Position numbers and translations under genes: made by a program. The notes beneath the pieces were generated by a model, which saw only the letters and a list, made by a program, of their open reading frames with translations, was not told the DNA's origin and made no database searches. Below, one piece after another: positions 1-12,330 of a DNA stretch of 64,000 bases (positions are counted from its first letter, which is position 1; the number at the start of each line of letters is the position of its first letter). Source of the stretch: Blastomussa wellsi (Eukaryota > Cnidaria > Anthozoa > Scleractinia > Plerogyridae); the NCBI GenBank assembly GCA_947652115.1, contig OX393565.1:7465240-7529239 (forward strand), given 5' to 3'.

Positions 1-2095
1 ATCGTACGTAACCATAAGCGCGAATACCATCTGCAGTAAAATGTAAAATAAGAGATGTAGATAACAACAAGCGACTTGTATCACATACCAAGGCCAGCCA
101 TGGGAACTACTGATTAACGATGTATGCCACTTTAAGTCTATTGCAATGTCATGGACTATATTCGCGATGGATAACAGCTATGATGGTTGATATTGTAATG
201 TTAATTTGCCACCTTGTCTGGCAGGGGGCATTATCAGACGGTCTAAACAGTGACGAATATGCGGTAAAGCCACTTTTGAGAGCCACGTTATGGAATAACG
301 ATTCTAATATAATTTGTTTGAAATGTGCATAAAATACGTTAAAATCAGAGTATTTAAACCACAAAATAAAAACGAAAGCATGGCTATTAATAAAAATTAT
401 CAGGCATGATAAGAAACCAGCTGAAATTTTTAGATTTAAGTTTGTTTGCCCCCTCACAAATGACGTGGGTAATTGGCATTACGATGGGGAGACAAACATG
501 GCGGCCATCGTGAAAAAGGTCAATTTCTTGGTACGCCCCAGCTGATTTCCGTTTATTGAACGGGTAAGGGAATCAGTTCTTTTCTTTGCTTACTGACCTC
601 TTACTAATGGATCGAGCCACCGGCCTGCTCTAGTTCAGTTGGGTTGAAAGTGCATATGTGCTCTGATTATTCGTCGAAGAATCATGGTTTAGATAACGCG
701 ATTATAAGAATACGACGCTTAACGCTTAGATTAACGATAGGGATGGGGTCATTTCTACAGATGTTTTGTTGCAGTTTTTCGGGGATCTGGCGGATCAACG
801 TAGTGGCTTAATGGTGTATTAAGAGCGATATTAACCGTCCAGATAGTCGGCCGCAGGGTTTGGTTCTTGTTTAATGCAATTTTCTTTTTATATTTTGGTA
901 GAATATAATGACAATTAGATAATAGTCGAAAGTTTCTTTTTGTCGCGCGCTAAAATGGTAACAAACCAAATCGAAAGGGAAACTTGTGGCGTCTCATAAT
1001 GAAGAGTCCCATATAAAAAAGGCTGCACGTTTCTCAAGCAATTTTAACTTTCTCGACACCACCCGATTGTGAATGCACAAGGCTTAGTTTCGTAGAGGGA
1101 ATTTTCTGGTCATCATACAATCACGAGAATGACCATTGTGCACAGGGAATCACGGAAGTTGACTTGTCGTGTGAACTTACATACAACTACCATGATTCTC
1201 TGCGCGTGTCTCATAGAGGGAATCTGCCGTGTTCCTTCTTACCTGTCAGGTGACCCAAAAACTCATCGTAGTCGCTTCCAGTGTCTAAGAGTTTGATTCT
1301 GTGTTTGCTTTCGTAGGTGGCTATCGCCCTGCAATTAAATACTCTGCTTATTTAAGTCGTGTAGTGTTGCAGTGGTAGTTTCATTTTTTTTAGGGCATTC
1401 TACCACTGGCCTGTCGTAGACCACCTCACTGTATATAGAAGTTGTTGCATTTGTTATACGGTGAAAGCTAAATAAATAAAATACGTGCTCTCTCTTACAA
1501 AAGGTAGTTACAAGGCCATTCACTTTGAAGATGTGATCAAAATCTCACTAATAACTCACATGGGTGAGCTTTGCTGTTGTTGCAACGAACGAAAAGGTTT
1601 GATTGAACGTTTGTAGGTTATATGTAAGTTTGGTTTACATGAAGAGCCATATTATTCTGCTAGCTTATCTTCTGAAAAAACAAACCTTATTTCACCGCTC
1701 CTAAGAAAGCTTGAAGTGATCTCTTGTCAGGACTTACCAAATGGAATTTAAATTGCATTTAAGCAGTTAGACAGAGTGAAGGCATCCAAATTGCAGTTCA
1801 TTCGTCAATTTCAAAAGTACAAAGCATCCTACAACTTCTCCAAGAACCCCTCCCAATAATAATCGAAATCAATTCTTGTGCGTAGCGCGTCAAAAAGGTG
1901 TTCGCATACTTCATTTATCCAGTTAATTTGCCCGCAATGATGTGCTTCCTCGCATTCTTTGTTTGAAAGTTATGTCATCGATGGCATGTTGGATGACATG
2001 AACAAAAGATATCTGTAGGTAATTATATTTCACAACTAGAATTTTCTCCGATTTCTCTCACTGGTCTAAATTAAACACGTGACGCGAGTGTTTAT
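1..2095. other. No gene seen
   Basis: Only short open frames without splice context or recognisable motifs. The 355-480 repeat is the one structured element. Confidence 0.5.
355..480 (-). repeat. Dispersed repeat, inverted relative to 41270-41345
   Basis: ATAAGAAACCAGCTGAAATTT and GTTTGCCCCCTCACAAAT are the reverse complement of sequence at 41280-41335. Confidence 0.5.
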
Positions 2096-2099
2096 CCGC

Positions 2100-2790
2100 G
2101 CAGAGCACTATAAGCGCTTACAGTTCAGCACTAAATTTTCTGCGATTCTGATTGGTATAAATTGATCACGTGACGCGATAGCGTTCATCCGCGGAGGGCA
2201 CTATCAGTGGATTGTGCCCGTCCGAGGAAAATACCCGGATGGATAGTGCTCTTCCGTGAACTTTTTTTTGTTAACAAGCAGTCTTTCGGTAAAAAATCAA
2301 ACGCTATTTGGTTTATCTGTATTTCGAGGGTTTGTTATCTGATTTTCGTGTATTCGTACGTTTCGGCTTGCAGCAAAAAACTCAAGATGCTAGTTTGTGA
2401 ATGTGCGCGCGGAAGAAAATTAGAGGTGAACAATAAAGACAATAGAGTGTTTGTCTCGGAACTATCGGTCTGATAGTTGCCCCTTGGAAATTTGATGTTC
2501 TTGAAACTAGCATTGCTTCTCGGGCGAATATTTGTTTTAAGAACATAAAATTTCCGCGGTACAACTATCAGCCGATATTTCCTCGAGAGAAACACTCTAT
2601 TGTTTAAATAGTGCCCGTCCGTGAATTTTTTTTGTAAACAAGCGGGCTTTCGTTTAAAAATACTTTAAGCGCTGTTTGATTGATCTGCATTTGGAGGATT
2701 TCTTGCCTGTAAATTTCGGCCTGCAGCCAAAAACAAGATGTTCGTTTGTGAAATGTGCACGCGGAAGACAATGCAAACCGGCAATGTCTA
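2100..2790 (+). repeat. Diverged direct repeat
   Basis: GTGCCCGTCCG, TAACAAGC, TTTCGG(C)TTGCAGC and AAGATGCTAGTTTGTGAA-type blocks at 2216-2425 recur in order at 2608-2770. GTGACGCGA-type segments also repeat at 2079 and 2172. Confidence 0.55.
2440..2602. mobile_element. Small palindromic insertion
   Basis: AATAGAGTGTTTGTCTCGGA at the left is mirrored by CTCGAGAGAAACACTCTATT at the right, with matching inner arms (ACTATCGGTCTGATAGTTG). It sits between two diverged direct copies of about 190 bp (2245-2440 and 2608-2790). Confidence 0.65.
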
Positions 2791-3763
2791 AAACATCGCG
2801 TCAGTCACTTCGGGGTTTTGTGTTCAAATGCGCTAATGTATAATTTTTTTCAGATTGCTTCAGCTAAAAATAAACCGAGCAAATCAATTTCTGTACACAC
2901 CATGTTATTTCCGAGTCAGCCCGGACTTCCTCGTAGGCGTGTTCAACTGCATCGTCGATTGTTAACCCTAATAAAAACACAGCGATGAAGGTTTATCATG
3001 TTTATACGGAACGGGAATCAAAGCATTTTTCACAAGGGAAAGTAAAGTCTTTAACATTCTACGCCAAATTAAATTAGTGTCAAATAGGATCGTACAGATG
3101 TCCATTGGCACCGTGTAATTGAGCAACGTTAACACAGTGGGTCCTGGTGGAGGGTACTCGCATTTTACATAAGATCTGTCACGTGAGGTCTTAAAAATAC
3201 GCGTATGTTTGGGTCACATCTTCAATCTCATTAGCTTGTTGATGCAAAATCATGCATTATAATTAATAGAGTCCGTTTGATTGAATAAATCCGTATTGAG
3301 GTGTATTTAAAAGTTTTGTATTTTTTGGGTAGGAAATTGATGCCAGGTATTTTTTGGGTCTAAAATTTCAGGCTCGTGTATATTTTTGGGTTTGCAATAT
3401 CAAGCTCTGTTGGACCCCTCCCTCCGTCATGTATAATGCGAGTGCACGCCTTCCCCTGTGATAATGGGTAACGCGGAATCTGAAGTATGTGACAATACGC
3501 AACCGTCTTGCTGATGTTTGTGTTATATATGAAGTAACATAAATTGAGGAACTAAGCTTCCAAAAAAGGTACACGACTGCAACATGTAGTCAAGTTCATC
3601 GGTAATACTGGCGCAGCAGTACTCTTTAATTCACTTTCGTCGCAATGCTTGACTAGCATGGGAGATAGTAATGCGATTGGTAATTCAAGTGGTGGTAATT
3701 GCATTGGCGGTAATATAAGTTTTTTATAGTTTAACATTGTGAAGAAAAAAGAATATATCTTAC

Positions 3764-3836
3764 CACCGAAATCGAGTGCATCGACACCGCCAACGGACAA
3801 AATTGTCAGGGCGCCAACAAGGAATAATCTCAACAT
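3764..3836 (-). CDS. Candidate first coding exon with signal peptide
   Basis: Met followed by LRLFLVGALTILSVGGVDA, a good signal peptide with an alanine cleavage site, then LDFG and a consensus donor G|GTAAGA in phase 1. Following exons would lie at lower coordinates or beyond the window edge; I could not identify them. It may belong to a secreted or membrane protein gene entering from the left edge. Confidence 0.4.
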
Positions 3837-3839
3837 TGC

Positions 3840-6800
3840 TTCTACACAGAGAAATTGAAAGGAATTGTTAGCTGTTAAATCAAAGGGAATTTTTTTGAAC
3901 ACATTGACAAACACACGCCTTCCAATTAATAACCCACTGCCTGCTCGCCTTATTACTGTCCTTGTTATGTAAGAGGTTTGTTCAACTGGCACCTTTGAAG
4001 ATGTTTATGTAAACAATTAATCAAACCTTTCCATATTAGGTTATTATAAGTTGATTAATGGAAACCTATCACAGACTGCTCGCAGGAATTTGGACTCCCA
4101 AGCGAGTCGTTTTTTGTATGACTGAATTTGTTAGTAATGGCGTCGGCTCAGTCACACCTCAGGCGCGGATCCAGGAATTTAGCTTAGCCTTGCGGGTGTA
4201 CAACGATCTACAATCATTTGCCATTATCAATCTCACTACGTCGCCTGTTTTGAAACTATAATACTATAATAACTCAATAGCGATTTGGGACATCGTTGTA
4301 CATATAATAACCTATATATTGATCAAAAATTTATAACTTGCTCAGGCTCCTGTTTGTTTCATGAATTTGCCCTGAACAGTAGGGATTGCTTGCAAACCAT
4401 CAACGATGCCGATTTAATTTACATATACGGCCATTTTTATCACTCGAATAACTATTACTCAACGATCATCGGTGCAATCGAGTGGAAAAAGGAGAGGCAA
4501 CCTGCATTTAAGCACTTACTCCAACAGGGTGACATTCAGCAACGTCACAACCAAGCCCGAGGAACCAGACGACAACTGGTTGTGACACGTCACGGGGACA
4601 ACTTGTCTCCTTCTTGTGACTAATTTAAAATTTTCGACCCTCGAACATGTTTTGGAAGCGACCACGTGAAACGAAGGATTTCTTTTAGCTTTGCCGATAA
4701 GCGAAAGTCAGCAAAATTGTACATTAGGGATTGCCGAACGTCATAGGGAGAATTGTACAGCTCGTTGGCGAACACAAATACCATCATAATCATAATACGT
4801 ATTAAAAGTGTAGTATTAGAATTGATATATCAGCCAGCTCTTTCTATTAGTCTTACCGACTATAGCTTTTTGTATCGAAATAAATTCTTACCAGATAAGA
4901 TGTCGAGAGAATGTGCCTCAAGCTTCAAGATCCTCAAATGCGTCTTCTGGTGAATGCAGTGCTGCGGCACGGTTGAGCAATTTGTTCTGAATAGACCTAT
5001 TCAGCTAACCTGTTTTATACATGCTTGTTGCAGCCCAAATCAGATCATGTGATCATTCATTTGGGAGGTTACAATTGTTCTTTTCGGAGATACTTGCATG
5101 CACTCAGTTGCTTGTGACAAATTGCACAATTGTATCTATTCAAATGATTCGGGACCATCCTAGGTGTAAGAACCTGTGAATCTCACCAGTGACGTAAAAC
5201 AAAGAAAGAACAAGACAACAGAGAACCTCGAAACAATATAGATTAGCAAAAAATAGCACAAAAACAAAGAAAAAAGTCACAGGTTTTTAAACCGAGGTAA
5301 CCGACTCGTTTGGCGGCCCTTCACTTATGTAAATGTTCATACTCAAATGCTTTGCCTTCGGCAATAAATAATTATCAGCTAAAACTGATTCTGTAAAATA
5401 TCTCAAAATCATCACCCTTCGATAACAACTCGCAAACTCTTAACAGTTATTCACTGAAGGCGAAGTGGATATTGGCGAATAGTTTCCGAGATGAATTTGA
5501 GGTAAATATTCACAAATAATTACTGAGTCTGACGTGAAAAACTCTAAAAGCATAATTTCCAGAGGTGAATATCAAGAACTGCAAAAGGAAAAACTAAAAC
5601 GTGAAAAAAGCTAAGGCAAGCACTTTTGGTTTGGGTCACACTATCTGACTGTCTCAGTTGTTGGGTTTACTCTGTCACAGATAAATGTTTTTTTTTTTGG
5701 CAATCAATTTCTCAGTAACATTCGAATCACATCGTTCATGGTGTATGCCTTTCATGGGTCAACGATTCTTCAATCAGATATACTTTCAACACTTAGATTG
5801 CCTTAATGAATACAGCCATTCAGGAAACTAGAAACGCGTTCATATGCGGCGGTATTCCACGGGTCGTATTCTACGAAAGGTTTCCCGGCGTTCATCACGG
5901 CTCCAATAAGTGTTCCCTCCGAAGACCAAACCGGCAACACGCGCCATTTTGGGAGAAAATGTTCAAATGTTAATGAAGAAATTAAATATGCTCTCGGACT
6001 CGACATTCTATAGTTTTAATCTTCGGAAAAAACCTGATACTAAGGATTGAAAACTGTTTGCAGACGTCGAGGAATTCGCATTGCTAAACAGCGACCGAAA
6101 ACCGGCCAAGGAAGGAGGACAAAACAGCTTCGGAAAGCAAGCCCTTTGTCAAGATCCTTGAAACAAATATTCTGAAACAATACTTTTCCACGACTTAACA
6201 CCGCCAGAACCGACAACGCCGGGGCAACTTTATTCTGTATTGTGTGGGCTACCCGAAAAGCAGACGGATGAATCTCAACCGCATACCTGGCATACGATAG
6301 AATCAAAAGATTTAAAAGTTTCGCAATAAGCTTTTTATATATGACTGGATTTATGAGAACCGTGTCAAACTCACACAGGCCGGCCTGGGAATTTTCCAGC
6401 AAAGCACAGGCTTTTCCAATCAATCAATCCCAGCCAACCCGTCACCTTGCTTGTGAGTGGCAGGCTGTCACTGGCTCTGCTTAATCCTGGCCCCAGGGGT
6501 CATGTAGGCTTTCTTGCCAAGAAAAGGAATACTTTTCAAGCTAAAAATTCACATTTTCTACACATCCCACATCCACTGGGTATGGTGATGCCACCGTTTA
6601 TATTAATCCCCCTGGTTTTTTGGCCCAATGGTGACCACGTTTTCAAAAATCCAGGCATTACATTCCCTTGAGCCGAGTTATGTTAGAGGCATGGGATAAA
6701 ATAGAGTTCTGTGCAACGTTTTCCCATAGCATGCCGTGACATCAGTACCCAACTCGTGACTTGATCAGTTCTCTTTGTCTACATACACTCACCTGAAGGG

Positions 6801-8240
6801 TCGTGCGTATCAGACTTAAAAATCAAGTCACACGTGGGATATTTCACGTAATACCACGGGAAAACATTAAATAAGTAGTTTGTAGGCCTGTTCAACTGGT
6901 TAACACTGATTAAGCCTAGACAAAAAAAAAACAGTGATGATGAGGTGGACGAGGTGTGAAGGTCTGCGGAAAACTAATATCAGTCAGATGAATTAATATT
7001 TCTATCGTTACCTAGTTTATGGCATTATGATGAGCCTCATTTTCAGGGGGCGGATCTAGTGGGAGGGTGCAGGGGGTACCCTGCCCTCCCTGAGATGACA
7101 TACGACTTTCTAATATAACTAGTATTCTGCTTATGTCACCCGTCAATAACGTCACCCTTAGTGGTGGCCCCGTCCTGAGAAAAATCTAGGATCCCCCCTG
7201 ATGTTACAAGAGGAATGGTAAAAAGACATTTAAATCAAAAAAATTTTTCAAGACCAATGGATAATCGCTATAACATGTTTCCGAGCATCTCACCTCCTTT
7301 CCTATTTGCTCATCTTTACCCGGACCCCGGATACTCTATATTCTGTTCCCGTCCAAACTTGTTTACTTGTTCACTCAATCATTTTTAAAGTGCCCATGAA
7401 ATAAAACAACAGAGTATTGAAATATGCAAATTAGGTTCTTAAGACATCACAAGGTGTGACAGTATGGGGGTTAAAACACACAACTCTGCAAATAACGATG
7501 AAATACAATTGAAACCTGGCGAGTAGGCTACACTGCGCCAAATGAAAACTATTCTGGAGTATTCTTGCCTCGAATACGTTATTGTGATGACATAGAATCC
7601 TTGAGTATCCTAAAGTATTCAAGGCGTACGCAATACGTGAAGTACATCTGGAGTATTCAAGAGTATTCGCTTTGAATACGTGATGCACACCTGGAGTGTT
7701 TAATTTGAACATGGAAAAACAAGCCGGATTCTAATAGGATATCCCAGGTGTATTTCGTATCAGGCGTCCTAAGAGGCGTGTGCCGACTGGTATTCGAGCG
7801 AATTTGGCTTTTCGCGCAGTGTTATAGTGCAGGCTAACACAATATGGGCATTGTGTTTTATTTGAATGGGAACAATAATTTCGCCCTACAGTCACAAACG
7901 GGTAATATTTGATTTAAATAGGAAAGAGACTGAAACCAAGACTGTTGCCATTTCAACATCAAAATATACATCATGTGGTGTATTTCTTATTGCACAACGT
8001 GCTTGCCAAGTTCCAACTGTAAGCAGCGCATCATTACTTGCAGAGATTTTCTCTATTCTCTATTTTGACCCCAATACTGTCACATCTCGTGTCGTCATCA
8101 GTACCTAATTTGCATAAACTTGAATTTGAATATCTCTGATACGAGAAACAGATATCACAAAAGTCCGAGTTGCGAAATAGCTGCAGTTATTATATTGAAT
8201 TTATAACGGAGTTAGTTTGATCCTGAAACACCCGAAAGTA
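3840..8240. other. No gene supported
   Basis: Several 60-130-codon frames (5803-6006 and 6040-6423 minus, 4285-4623 plus) have no recognisable motifs or signal. A fragment of the 21.2-kb MITE family lies near 4050, and the 7046 MITE is here. Upstream exons of unknown genes cannot be excluded. Confidence 0.4.
7046..7202. mobile_element. MITE with GGGGCGGATCTAG terminus, copy 1
   Basis: Shares GGGGCGGATCTAG.GGGAGGGTG, TCTAATATA, TTCTGCTTA and CCTGAGAAAAAT with 42290-42440, and ends in CTAGGATCCCCCC. Confidence 0.65.
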
Positions 8241-8248
8241 TCATCAAT

Positions 8249-8374
8249 ATGGCTAACCGACAAAGGAATGCCTTAATTCTGTTTATTACTGTATTGTTCA
8301 GTTCATCCAGCCTTGGGGCTCCCCCAACTAGTCGTCAGGTTCATGGGAGAGCACAAGCTAGACAGTTTTTTTAA
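8249..8374 (+). CDS. Candidate 41-residue secreted peptide
   Basis: The open frame MANRQRNALILFITVLFSSS continues through SLGAPPTSRQVHGRAQ and ends ARQFF with a TAA stop. The N-terminal half is a typical signal peptide with a likely cut after SLG or LGA, leaving a short basic peptide. It could be a tiny peptide gene, or the first exon of a larger gene using the CAG|GTTC donor within it. There is no homologue that I recognise. Confidence 0.3.
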   Translation: MANRQRNALILFITVLFSSSSLGAPPTSRQVHGRAQARQFF

Positions 8375-8450
8375 AGAGCTCGCTTCGCTTGGTTAACGAA
8401 GTTACCAGACTTCTAAGCACGTCAGAAAACGAAGAAGACGTCCATGAGTT

Positions 8451-8557
8451 TAGCCTGCGAATACAGCCACTTCTCATTCGCTCCCGCTACTACGTGCGAA
8501 CTCGCGTTTCGCACTTAGTAGCGGGAGCGAATAAGAAGCGGCTGTTTTGGCAGGCTA
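8451..8557. repeat. Hairpin, about 50-bp arms
   Basis: TAGCCTGCGAATACAGCC, TCTCATTCGCTCCCGCTACTA and GTGCGAA are mirrored around CTCGCG. It also produces a 107-codon open frame that I take as a shadow. Confidence 0.7.
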
Positions 8558-9431
8558 CCATGAGTTTGGCATCGGGAAGCTTTAGAAAAAGCATTGAACA
8601 TAGAGGTTTGCAACGGGACATAACTTTACCAGAGTTTTGTGGAAAAACGCAGAAAAAGGTTGCATGCAGTACATGCAGCAAAGCTTTCGTTAACCAACAA
8701 TTTAATATATAGTGAGCAAAATAAAAACGTTCTTAGTCGAGTCTCAGCTTGTTGAATGTCCCTAATACGTTCTTAAAATTTTGGTTAATTTCAGCCTCAA
8801 CGTTCTTTTTAAAAAGTTTCTTATAAATAAGAGTGTATTTTTCTATTGCGGTCACGTGTATCAAACGGAATTACTGTCAACCAGCTATAGTTTTTCGTCG
8901 GAGAGAATTTCAACACACGAATAATCGCAGATTGCCTTGGTGTCAGTTTATCAACGGTCAGACCCGGGGTCAGGCGGAGTTTGCGTGACAACAGCAATTT
9001 CCTAGATTTTTCATTTCATTTTCATTTTATTGCTTCCATGCTGAGTTTGATCGATAGTCTCTTTCCCGGTTTGATAGATCTCAGGCCCGTTGGCAGTTGT
9101 TTGGGAGGGTGCGATCCAACGAGTAGACGGACCGAATAGGGTTAGGTTGTCTGAGATTGCATTTCGTGCGTTTTGATAGCAGTATGATATGAAAACAGGT
9201 AGCCAAAATAAAACTTAAAAACGTGGATTTTACTTTTTTATTGGATTTTTTTGGCGCAGAGTCTACTTCACGTGACCCTGGGTGCCAGAGGGTTTTTTGT
9301 GGCCAAGCCGCTTTAAGTGAGCGGCGAAGCCATATTGATGATACTTTCCGGTGTTACAGGATGAAAATTCAACACAATACAAACTCCAGCTATTTCGCAA
9401 CTCATGACATTAAAAATAGACATGTTTTAAA

Positions 9432-9562
9432 TCTTGGGTGATATCAAGGTATTAAGATTCCACAAATGATATCTTGTTTTCAAGATATCATGGTGGAAGG
9501 ATATCATGATATCATGGCGTTGATATCATGATATCAGGTTTGATATCATATCTATTTTTGAA
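9432..9562 (+). repeat. GATATC-rich cluster
   Basis: GATATC or its overlap with ATGATATC occurs about ten times in 130 bp, in irregular spacing. This is a degenerate palindromic simple repeat. Confidence 0.65.
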
Positions 9563-11437
9563 CGCGATGGCCCGCCATAGAACGTGCGACAAAAGGCAAA
9601 ACGTGATGGCATATAAAGATGACACGAATTTTAGCTAGATATATCAAATTGAATTTGTTTCAAAGATCTTTGACTCTGATAATCTAGCATTTACGTTTTG
9701 AGATATAACAGCTAACAGACATTTTAAATAAATAAGGTTAGGAGCCACACGACGTAATGAAGACTATACCGCACAATTCTTTGCTGGATCTCGCGTAGCT
9801 TGGATATGCATGTGTAAGGACTTACTCGAGGTGTATACTGACCTCGAATATTTAAAAATGCACGGCTGGAAGTTTTGGACAAGTGTGCTTGGTTTTGGCC
9901 GATATTTCGACTTGTAAACTTGTCTTCTACAGGTGAATGTTAGAACTTCGCTAATCAAGACACTAGAAGTCACAAGGTTGTCTTCTTAATCAAGTGTATA
10001 CTGGCAGGGCGTATGATTCTTTTTAATTAAAAACATCCTTTAAAGGGGTTCAGCCATCACAAAAAACATGTAAAATTTGGAGATGTTTAAAATTGCCTTC
10101 AAATCTCAGGAAACCTCGAAATGATTGTTTGTCAAGGAAGGAAAACAAAAAGATTAACAACAGTTAACTTTAGAAGAAACATGGATGCCTTTGAATGAGA
10201 AAATTGAGGAGGATTGTAATTGACTGAGAAATTAAAAAAATATGGGCTAAACTTTTCAACATGTGTCATCATTCGTGACAGAGCTCCTTTCCGAACTCTT
10301 TCCGGACAGGAAGTCTAAGGCCAAAAACAAAACAAAAATGGAGAATACAATGTCCTTTTCCTTGTTCCGGTTGAAGAAACAAACAGGAACACGTAAAGTG
10401 AAAACAACGTTTAATTGTTTGAAAGACTTTTTGCAGAAGTTTTATGGGTGTTTCGAATGACAGGATGTTAGAAGATCATATAAATTTGATGCTCTGGTAC
10501 TATTAAGAAGGCTTTTCTTAATACTTCTGTAGACTATATGGTTTTCCTAAATGGATTTGCAATAAGCAAGGTCCAAGTTTCGACAAGTACTACTACTTCA
10601 TAGTGCGGATCACATTCTGTCGACCGTACCAGATAAATAGCGTTCAGTGAATCAGTATAGCATATTAAGTTGTTTTTACCCCCTCTGGCTGGAAAGCGAT
10701 GTAAACGCTGATTAGCGTCTTTCGTCCAACATTTGCTCTTGTTTCGGCCCAACTACAAATATCCTAATTGATAACGAGCTTAACTGTCTGACTGATGTGT
10801 GTACGTGTGCTCTGAAGGGTGGGTTACTGTTGGCAATATCTCCCGGAAAAGCTTGAAAAGCTAGTCCGCATACCCTTTATCCAAGTATTCGGTTAATTTT
10901 AAATAACGACTTCGACATAATTTGAAGACATTTCCACTGATTTGTTTTATTCACGTCAGATCAGCACAAAACTATTCCTCAGCCCAGCTTTTCTGGCTGG
11001 CGCCAAATAACGTCCAGCCTAGAAATACCAGTGTATAATATGTCGATTGTTGGTTGGATACTTTAAGGTGGTGGTAAAATTAAGTATTCGAAGAAAGATT
11101 TTATTCATTACTGAACAGAGACAAACACGTTGCCTTCAAAAATTCCACTTCTCTCTCCCAAGCGGAGCGGAAGTTCCCGGCTAAACCGGCATAGAACGTG
11201 CTTCTTTACATCGTAAACAGGAACTTCGGAATCAGCTATGTTCACTTTTCTTTGGATAATCCACAATGCAGAAGCTAAACCTTGGAAACGTCTTATGTTA
11301 CAGGATGTAAGAGATCAATAAATAAGAAGTTGCACTGGCTTTAGTTAACCAGTTGCGCACAAGCCTCCGTCGCTGACTGACGCGTTGTAGCCAAGTAAGT
11401 TACATACTGATCTCCCAGTTATCAGGTATGTATTCAA

Positions 11438-11512
11438 TTTTATTTATTTATTTATTTATTTTATTTATTTATCTATATATTTATTTATTTATTTATTTGT
11501 TTATTTATTTAT
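11438..11512 (+). repeat. (TTTA)n microsatellite
   Basis: About 18 near-perfect ATTT units with a few interruptions. Confidence 0.9.
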
Positions 11513-11700
11513 CCAGGGGCATCCAATTTAGCAGAGCTAGTTAAATAGACGCACCGTATGTATTACTGAAGGTTGATCTATTGGGGCTGAGGAGTTAAAA
11601 TCAACACTTGGCTGGCCCAGGCTACAAGCGCGAAGAAATTATCTAAAATGCGTCTTAGTCCATGTGCCTCCACGGAAAAGCACCTTCGTAGTTACTTACA

Positions 11701-11904
11701 GAGTTTAGGCGCGCGCACCTTTTCCATAGCTGTAACACCAGAAGCCGTGATTTGCTGCGTCCTACCTTTGCAAAAACTGCTAAATACCAAGGCAGCTTCA
11801 GAATAAACGCTGCTCGGAACTACAATACCATACTGAGAACCATCAGACAAGTAGAGACCCTTAGTGAATTTAAAACCAAGCTAAAGCGCCATTTTAAACA
11901 GTAA
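11701..11904 (+). pseudogene. LINE reverse transcriptase C-terminus
   Basis: Open frame with HSCNTRSRDLLRP, SFRINAARNYN and TLSEFKTKLKRHFKQ followed by a stop. NTRS ... F ... A..N followed by FK.LK.H is the usual C-terminal signature of CR1/jockey-type LINE ORF2. It is 5'-truncated; the sequence to about 11970 is its 3' tail. Confidence 0.65.
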
Positions 11905-12330
11905 CGCCTGTGGCACATGTTGCCTTTGTACCTTTAGTCAAGTTTCAATGTCTTAATGTCTTTGCATTATTTTGTGTTGTGTTCTTAGACATTACTTCCA
12001 GCTAATGGGTCGTTTAACCTTTTTGTTACACAGAATTAACTGTGTCATACTTGGTAGATATTTTATGTATATTCTAATTTTATGTGTCATATATACATTG
12101 CTACGTCTTAGCTTATAGATCTTCTGTGGCGTTTTGCAGTTTTCGTGTAAGTTGCTCCATTTTGGCATGTAATAAAACCGAGGAGCACTGTAACACCGGA
12201 ACGCCCTGAAAAAGGGACCACCGGCGTTCCTGGTTTTAGTACATGACCTCCATTTCATCCCCAGGGCTTCAGTTAATGTTTCCTGGGTTAACCTCTGTTT
12301 TTATTAGTTTTACTTTAGTGTATTTACAAA

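Larger units (their letters stand above)
8720..11695. other. No gene supported
   Basis: AT-rich sequence with the GATATC cluster and short frames without motifs. Confidence 0.4.

Noticed and set aside
5803..6423. Minus-strand frames of 67 and 127 codons
   Set aside because: The 67-codon frame looked protein-like, but I could not match any family or find supporting exons; left unannotated.
8389..8712. 107-codon plus-strand frame
   Set aside because: Half of it is the 8451-8557 hairpin read through both arms; no signal, domain or splice context.
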